NCBI GenBank assembly: GCA_020629315.1
Contig: JAHDDO010000008.1
Coordinates: 1-64,000 of the forward strand
Source of the DNA: Saprospiraceae bacterium
Lineage (GTDB): Bacteria > Bacteroidota > Bacteroidia > Chitinophagales > Saprospiraceae
Direction of reading: 5' to 3'
DNA: 64,000 nucleotides
In this document: positions 59,810-64,000 of the stretch, piece after piece
How the letters are laid out: every line of letters begins with the position of its first letter
Position numbering within the stretch: position 1 is the stretch's first letter
The notes under the pieces: generated by a model
Databases searched by the model: none
Seen by the model: only the letters and a program-made list of their open reading frames with translations
Told to the model about the DNA's origin: nothing
Made by a program: the position numbers and the translations under genes

Positions 59810-60135
59810 TGTACGGGTATAGATGCGCTTACGATCTCCATCAATGTGCGGAATGCGACATATTTACCTTGGTATCGAGTCGCGTGCTCTTCTTGTAGTT
59901 TTTTCGCATACTCTAGTTGATACTTTTCGAAGGCTTCTTTATTGGGGCTAACATACTGAATAGCATAACTATGACCTCCATCGCCATCATCATGCAGTAT
60001 TTTTGTCATTTGATAACTATCAAAGCATTCTGTATTCATTACATCAGGTATATGGACTTCAGTCATCCATTGGACCCAATCGATTAAGATCTCATCAATT
60101 ATCTTAACAGTAACATTATATACTATTCTTGCCAT
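59806..60135 (-). CDS. DUF4286 family protein
   Basis: A 109-residue ferredoxin-like-fold protein with the family pattern MARIVYNVTVKIIDEILIDW, then HIPDVMNTECFDSYQMTKIL and YAIQYVSPNKEAFEKYQ. Function is unknown. It lies between the TPR protein (57 nt upstream) and MFS gene (4-nt overlap). Confidence 0.82.
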   Translation of the reverse strand: MARIVYNVTVKIIDEILIDWVQWMTEVHIPDVMNTECFDSYQMTKILHDDGDGGHSYAIQYVSPNKEAFEKYQLEYAKKLQEEHATRYQGKYVAFRTLMEIVSASIPVH

Positions 60136-60192
60136 ACCTAAACAAAGTTAAGTAAAGCAGAACAGAATACATATGATTTTGGTTCAATGCCC

Positions 60193-62040
60193 TTATTGGA
60201 CGTCATCCCCACGAAGGATCCTAAAACGCTTTCTGGCTTCGACAGCGAGGGTAGAATTAGAATAGTCAATAAAGAGACTTTCATACAAGCTTTTGGCTTT
60301 CTCGGGATCTTGTAAGACCGTTTCATACAATTCGGCTAAGTTGTATAAAGCATTATCAGCTCTAATTTCTTCGGGATAATCCGAGATTATGGTTTCATAC
60401 GCTTTAACGGCCTTATTATATTTCTTGGTGTCCTTGTAGATAGCTGCTTGTGTATAGAGTATATCATCTTTGAGCCCATGGTCAGGATATATTGTGATAA
60501 TAGAATCAAGTTTTTGTAGGGCCTTTGGGTATTTATGCTGATACGCTAATAATTCTGCATTGGCAAACATAGACAACGGCACAGCAGTAGTATCAAGACC
60601 TAAATTATCCATGATGAATACACTAAGATCGATAGCATCATTGCTGATCAATCGCGATGTAGCTGCTTTTAATATATCGAACTGCGCTTGAGCCCATTCA
60701 AAATCACCAGTGAAATAGCTAAACTTTGCATTTTTGAATCTGGCCAATTCTCCTATAAACTCTTCTTTATGATCCTTATCGACTTGGGAATACAGTAAAG
60801 TGGCTTCCCAAATATTGCCATCTATCAAGTAATAGTCGGCTAAATCAATTTTAACAGAAGATAGAACATCTTTAGCTAAGCCTCGATTTTGAATGAGCAG
60901 ATTGAGTAGATCGATAGCTCTTTTTACATCATCTGCATATAAGGCAACAAATTCTGCATATTCTTGCGTCATTTTGGCGGTAGCCGAATTAATACCAAAT
61001 TCATCTAAGAAGACCTTGTATTCACTATCTAAGCTACTGAGTTCCTCCGGCGTAAGCCTATAGTCTTGCATGATCAACTTCCGCTTACAACGTAGTACAG
61101 ATCGTTTTGCATTAACATAATAAGAAGAACCTGGCCCTTTATCGTCTACCAAGTATTGGTAAGCTTCCATAGCGGTTTCATAGTCTTCATCATCCTCTGC
61201 TAATGCTCCTAGCTGGTAAACTCTTGTTCCATTTTCGGCTAGCATCCGATCAATGGATCGAACTTGACGGAATGCCTTCCGATATTCTTTATTCTGAATA
61301 TAGGTCCAGGATAGTAATTCAGGATAATTTGGGTTACTCTCATAATCATTGATTCGCTGGAACAATGCCGTCTTCAGTAAACCGAATTCTTCTTCTGATT
61401 TAATTTCTCTATGTAAGGTGCTTTGGACCGATGAAATTTTGGCATTCGGATCTAACAAGGCATCAAGGAAGTAGCTAATCATCTTTTCTTTCTCGCCTTT
61501 CAATCGATAAACTTGTGCTAAGTTAGTACTGAATAAAGCCTCGTTATTTAATAGTTTTCTTCCTTTTTCATAAGTGGCAACGGCTAGTTCATATTTTCGG
61601 TTGGAATTATAAGCATTGGCCAGCCTTGTAATGGAACTTACATCTGGAGGTAATTTTTGGATCGCCTTTTCGTATTGTTTATCGGCTTTTTCGAGTTCAT
61701 TCTGTTGTTCCAAAACGGAACCATAGGTTACGTATAATTGTACCTTCTCCGGAAACTTTTTAAGTTGATCTTTTACCGCTTTTTCTGCGGATCCAATGTC
61801 CTCAGCGGCAAGTAGCGCTTTAATATAGTTGTCAAAATAATAATCAGAACCTTGATTTTTTTCAGAAAGCTTTTTGAACAATTGAGCTGCTTTCTCATAC
61901 TCCCCATTCCGGTAATATTGGCTTGCCAGAGAAGCCTCTTGTGTCGAGCCGACAACAGGAAGTAATATAAAGAAGAATAGCGCCAAGCTTAGATAAATGG
62001 CGGATGTAAGAACGGATAAATGCATAGTCGGGTATCTCAT
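60193..62040 (-). CDS. tetratricopeptide repeat protein
   Basis: A 615-residue exported protein: N-terminal signal/anchor (LTSAIYLSLALFFFILLPVVG), then many TPR-like helical hairpins (YRNGEYEKAAQLFKKLSEKN, NELEKADKQYEKAIQKLPPD, EDYETAMEAYQYLVDD, YNKAVKAYETIISDYPEE, YETVLQDPEKAKSLYESLF). It probably scaffolds an envelope complex. The promoter-like TACTTTTG lies at 62055-62062 (minus strand). It may head the run of five minus-strand genes to 56265. Confidence 0.85.
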   Translation of the reverse strand: MRYPTMHLSVLTSAIYLSLALFFFILLPVVGSTQEASLASQYYRNGEYEKAAQLFKKLSEKNQGSDYYFDNYIKALLAAEDIGSAEKAVKDQLKKFPEKVQLYVTYGSVLEQQNELEKADKQYEKAIQKLPPDVSSITRLANAYNSNRKYELAVATYEKGRKLLNNEALFSTNLAQVYRLKGEKEKMISYFLDALLDPNAKISSVQSTLHREIKSEEEFGLLKTALFQRINDYESNPNYPELLSWTYIQNKEYRKAFRQVRSIDRMLAENGTRVYQLGALAEDDEDYETAMEAYQYLVDDKGPGSSYYVNAKRSVLRCKRKLIMQDYRLTPEELSSLDSEYKVFLDEFGINSATAKMTQEYAEFVALYADDVKRAIDLLNLLIQNRGLAKDVLSSVKIDLADYYLIDGNIWEATLLYSQVDKDHKEEFIGELARFKNAKFSYFTGDFEWAQAQFDILKAATSRLISNDAIDLSVFIMDNLGLDTTAVPLSMFANAELLAYQHKYPKALQKLDSIITIYPDHGLKDDILYTQAAIYKDTKKYNKAVKAYETIISDYPEEIRADNALYNLAELYETVLQDPEKAKSLYESLFIDYSNSTLAVEARKRFRILRGDDVQ

Positions 62041-62054
62041 CTTTAATGTTAACG

Positions 62055-62062
62055 CAAAAGTA
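62055..62062 (-). promoter_or_regulatory. -7 promoter element of TPR gene
   Basis: On the minus strand the sequence reads TACTTTTG, matching TAnnTTTG, 14 nt before the TPR start codon. The -33 element is not clear. Confidence 0.45.
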
Positions 62063-62124
62063 AGCTCTTTTGGTTTTGATTCTGGGAATTAACAAGGTTT
62101 TAAAGGGCTCTTATCCGCTAGTGA

Positions 62125-62928
62125 TTACTGAAGTTTAAAACTGATTGGTAAGGTAAAAAGTACAGGAACGGCTTTACCATTTTGTTTTCCAGCGATCCAG
62201 GGTGTGTCCAAGTCATTCATTGAACGTATGGCTCTTAGCCCCTCTTCACCACATCCGCCACCGATATCTACTAAGGTCTTGATGTTTTCTACCTTACCTT
62301 GACTATTTACCACAAATTCAAATACACAAGTACCTTCAATACCGACTTCTTTAGCCAAGATGGGGTATTTCACTTTTTTATAGATGTAAGCAAGTAGTGC
62401 ATCTTTAGCGCATGTCTCCCTTGATTTTCTCGGTTCAATGTCCTCACATGCATTGAAAAAAGGCATTTGTTCTACAAAACGTCTCGGTATTTCGGCTTCT
62501 GTATTTTTTTCTGGAGGCAGGGGTGGGGCTGGATTTTTCTGAGACATGTCGATGATTGTCTTGGCATCCGGATTTTCTGCTTCCACTTCAAGAGGTATCA
62601 ATGACACATTATTTTTCTTTTCTTCTTCTTTAGTTACGATAATGTCAGCGTCGGCTCTGAACACCTCCTTTTGTTTGGGAGCCGGTCGATTTTCCTTAGG
62701 TTCGACCAATATGGTATTGGGCTGAAGTATTTCTACAAAAATACCCTCATCAACATCTTCCATTTCGGGAACAAATGGAGAATTATTTGTTGTCGAATAG
62801 CTGAATAAACTGGTAATTAGTAAGATTGAAATGGAAAACGAAATCGATAAAAATCTAGCTCTGTGATATAAAGGATTCAAAGCCTTTCTTTCATTCTTTT
62901 CTTCATGGTATGTTGATATTGTGTTCAT
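62125..62928 (-). CDS. TonB-like energy transducer
   Basis: A 267-residue protein with a cytoplasmic N-terminus, one helix (~27-48: RFLSISFSISILLITSLFSYS), a Pro/Glu/Lys-rich periplasmic spacer (~55-165, NRPAPKQKEVFR) and a C-terminal TonB domain (~180-265: VKYPILAKEVGIEGTCVFEFVVNSQGKVENIKTL). It would couple the proton motive force to TonB-dependent receptors. ExbB/ExbD are not in the window. Divergent from the rhomboid gene. Confidence 0.85.
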   Translation of the reverse strand: MNTISTYHEEKNERKALNPLYHRARFLSISFSISILLITSLFSYSTTNNSPFVPEMEDVDEGIFVEILQPNTILVEPKENRPAPKQKEVFRADADIIVTKEEEKKNNVSLIPLEVEAENPDAKTIIDMSQKNPAPPLPPEKNTEAEIPRRFVEQMPFFNACEDIEPRKSRETCAKDALLAYIYKKVKYPILAKEVGIEGTCVFEFVVNSQGKVENIKTLVDIGGGCGEEGLRAIRSMNDLDTPWIAGKQNGKAVPVLFTLPISFKLQ

Positions 62929-63026
62929 AATGGTGTGTTTGTCTATTAGATTCCTGCCATATGGACTTTGGTGGACGCCTTCCTGCTTTTTACGGAATTA
63001 GCTTATCTTTCGGCAAAGTTGGAACT

Positions 63027-63695
63027 ATGATTTTCCCAATTGGAGATGATAATGTAGTAGGTGGGTACAAACCATATTTTAGTTATTTATTTCTGGGTCT
63101 AAACATATTAGTCTTTTTGGTTGAAGTATTTGTCTACGGAGATCAGATAGAAGCTTTTTTTAATGCCTATGGTGCAAGGCCCGCGTCCATTATGGCAGGG
63201 GAGAACTTGCTAAGTTTATTTACATCGATTTTTGTGCATGGTGGATGGATACACCTTATTGGTAATATGCTATTTCTTTGGGTATTTGCGGATAACATAG
63301 AAGCGGTTATTGGAAATATTTCATTTTTCATTTTTTATATGCTGGGCGGGATATTTGCCAGCTTTATCCATATTTTATTTAATCTAGGCTCGACTATACC
63401 GAGTGTCGGCGCCAGTGGTGCCATTGCTGCTGTGATGGGTGCATATTTAGTTATGTTTCCTAAGTCTCGGATAAAAGTGCTTGTATTTATTAAGGTAGTA
63501 TATGTCTCAGCGTTGATTTTCTTAGGATTATGGATAGTTGGCCAATTATTTTCTGGATTTGCAGCCATAGGTGATACGGCACAAACACATGAAGGAGGTG
63601 TAGCTTGGTGGGCTCATATTGGTGGTTTTGTGTTTGGCGTGTTAGCGGGTTATTTCTACAAATCAAGAAACCTTCAATACGAATACAGGGCCTAG
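63027..63695 (+). CDS. rhomboid family intramembrane serine protease
   Basis: A 222-residue rhomboid, started at ATG 63027 (MIFPIGDDN, a common rhomboid opening); an in-frame ATG at 62961 would add 22 residues. Six helices are visible. The catalytic Ser130 lies in SVGASGAI and His197 in WWAHIGGFVFG. The loop with HGGWIHLIGNMLFLWVFADNIE is conserved. A near-consensus TATCTTTC lies at 63004-63011. Substrate unknown. Confidence 0.92.
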   Translation: MIFPIGDDNVVGGYKPYFSYLFLGLNILVFLVEVFVYGDQIEAFFNAYGARPASIMAGENLLSLFTSIFVHGGWIHLIGNMLFLWVFADNIEAVIGNISFFIFYMLGGIFASFIHILFNLGSTIPSVGASGAIAAVMGAYLVMFPKSRIKVLVFIKVVYVSALIFLGLWIVGQLFSGFAAIGDTAQTHEGGVAWWAHIGGFVFGVLAGYFYKSRNLQYEYRA

Positions 63696-63895
63696 ATACT
63701 GAGTTAGAGCGTGAGTCTTATATAATGCGTATATTTATAATACGATTTGTCTGCCCCCAAGGACATTTTGTACACTGTTAACGTCAATGACGAAGGTTTC
63801 TTCGTTTCCCACTCGAGTAAGGATGGTCTTTTAATAACTAACTATGACATATAGATTGGACCATTTTTATTATTCACAATTAAAGAAAAGTAGCC

Positions 63896-64000
63896 ATGTA
63901 TTCAAGAAGATCTTTTAAAAGGGTGTTGATCTTTTTATTTGTTATGGGTAGCATGTTTGTTTCGCATGCGAATCCAGATATTTCTATAAACAATGTTGAT
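63896..64000 (+). CDS. partial secreted protein at window edge
   Basis: An open frame from ATG 63896 to the window end (35 codons so far). MYSRRSFKRVLIFLFVMGSM then FVSHANPD is a good signal peptide, so the product is exported. The family cannot be told from the fragment. Confidence 0.6.
   Translation, partial: MYSRRSFKRVLIFLFVMGSMFVSHANPDISINNVD

Noticed and set aside
1-64000. tRNA, rRNA, insertion sequence or prophage genes
   Set aside because: I found no tRNA T-loop-like segments outside genes, no rRNA sequence, and no transposase, integrase or phage structural motifs.

Overview
The window looks like a chromosomal segment of a Bacteroidota bacterium, probably near Saprospiria (inference from content, not a phylogenetic test). 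Supporting signs are T9SS C-terminal sorting domains (19669-20697, 22061-23731), a sigma/FecR/TonB-receptor/DUF4249 locus, promoters with a TAnnTTTG -7 element (best at 44616-44645 and 42852-42881), a Rho with a long charged insert, and little Shine-Dalgarno sequence. The DNA is AT-rich. I saw no tRNA, rRNA, CRISPR array, insertion sequence or prophage.

0-10.5 kb is a neutral-lipid / storage-granule island: three phasin-like coiled-coil proteins, a BTAD-type regulator, two alpha/beta hydrolases, a wax ester synthase/diacylglycerol acyltransferase fused to an SCP2 domain, and a giant PlsB-HAD-PlsC fusion. A Xre-RES toxin-antitoxin pair with its own promoter sits between the last two. The enzyme order recalls the mycobacterial plsB2-plsC-DGAT-lipQ region.

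10.6-15 kb holds the most unusual system. An extremely acidic lipoprotein made of four Cys-bracketed repeat pairs, with no Lys or Arg after residue 49, is followed by an ECF sigma factor. The next gene overlaps it and encodes a protein with a cytoplasmic N-terminus, one inner-membrane helix and an outer-membrane-barrel-like C-terminus, which fits a dual-membrane-spanning anti-sigma factor.

15-25 kb carries cysteine biosynthesis genes (APS reductase, serine acetyltransferase, cysteine synthase), T9SS-exported proteins (DUF1028, arylsulfotransferase-like), a PmtA-like methyltransferase, a VOC protein and a tandem DUF805 pair. 25-32 kb is an ECF sigma / FecR / TonB-dependent receptor / DUF4249 locus followed by two lipoproteins. 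32-38.5 kb has a CMD-family protein, a FIST-domain sensor paired with a hybrid histidine kinase, a START-domain protein, a DUF2490 protein and small envelope proteins.

38.6-56.2 kb is mostly core: lpxH, frr, a YugP-type protease, serS, rho, rpmH-galM-rnpA, aroQ, recQ, an arabinose-5-phosphate isomerase gene, a C-terminal processing protease, uppS, bamA and ompH. Many of these serve LPS and outer-membrane biogenesis. 56.2-64 kb has a minus-strand run (site-2 protease, acyl-CoA dehydrogenase, MFS transporter, DUF4286, TPR protein), a TonB-like protein, a rhomboid protease and a truncated secreted protein at the edge.

Packing is tight. Four convergent gene pairs share their stop codons in one tetranucleotide, and several genes appear to start with TTG.
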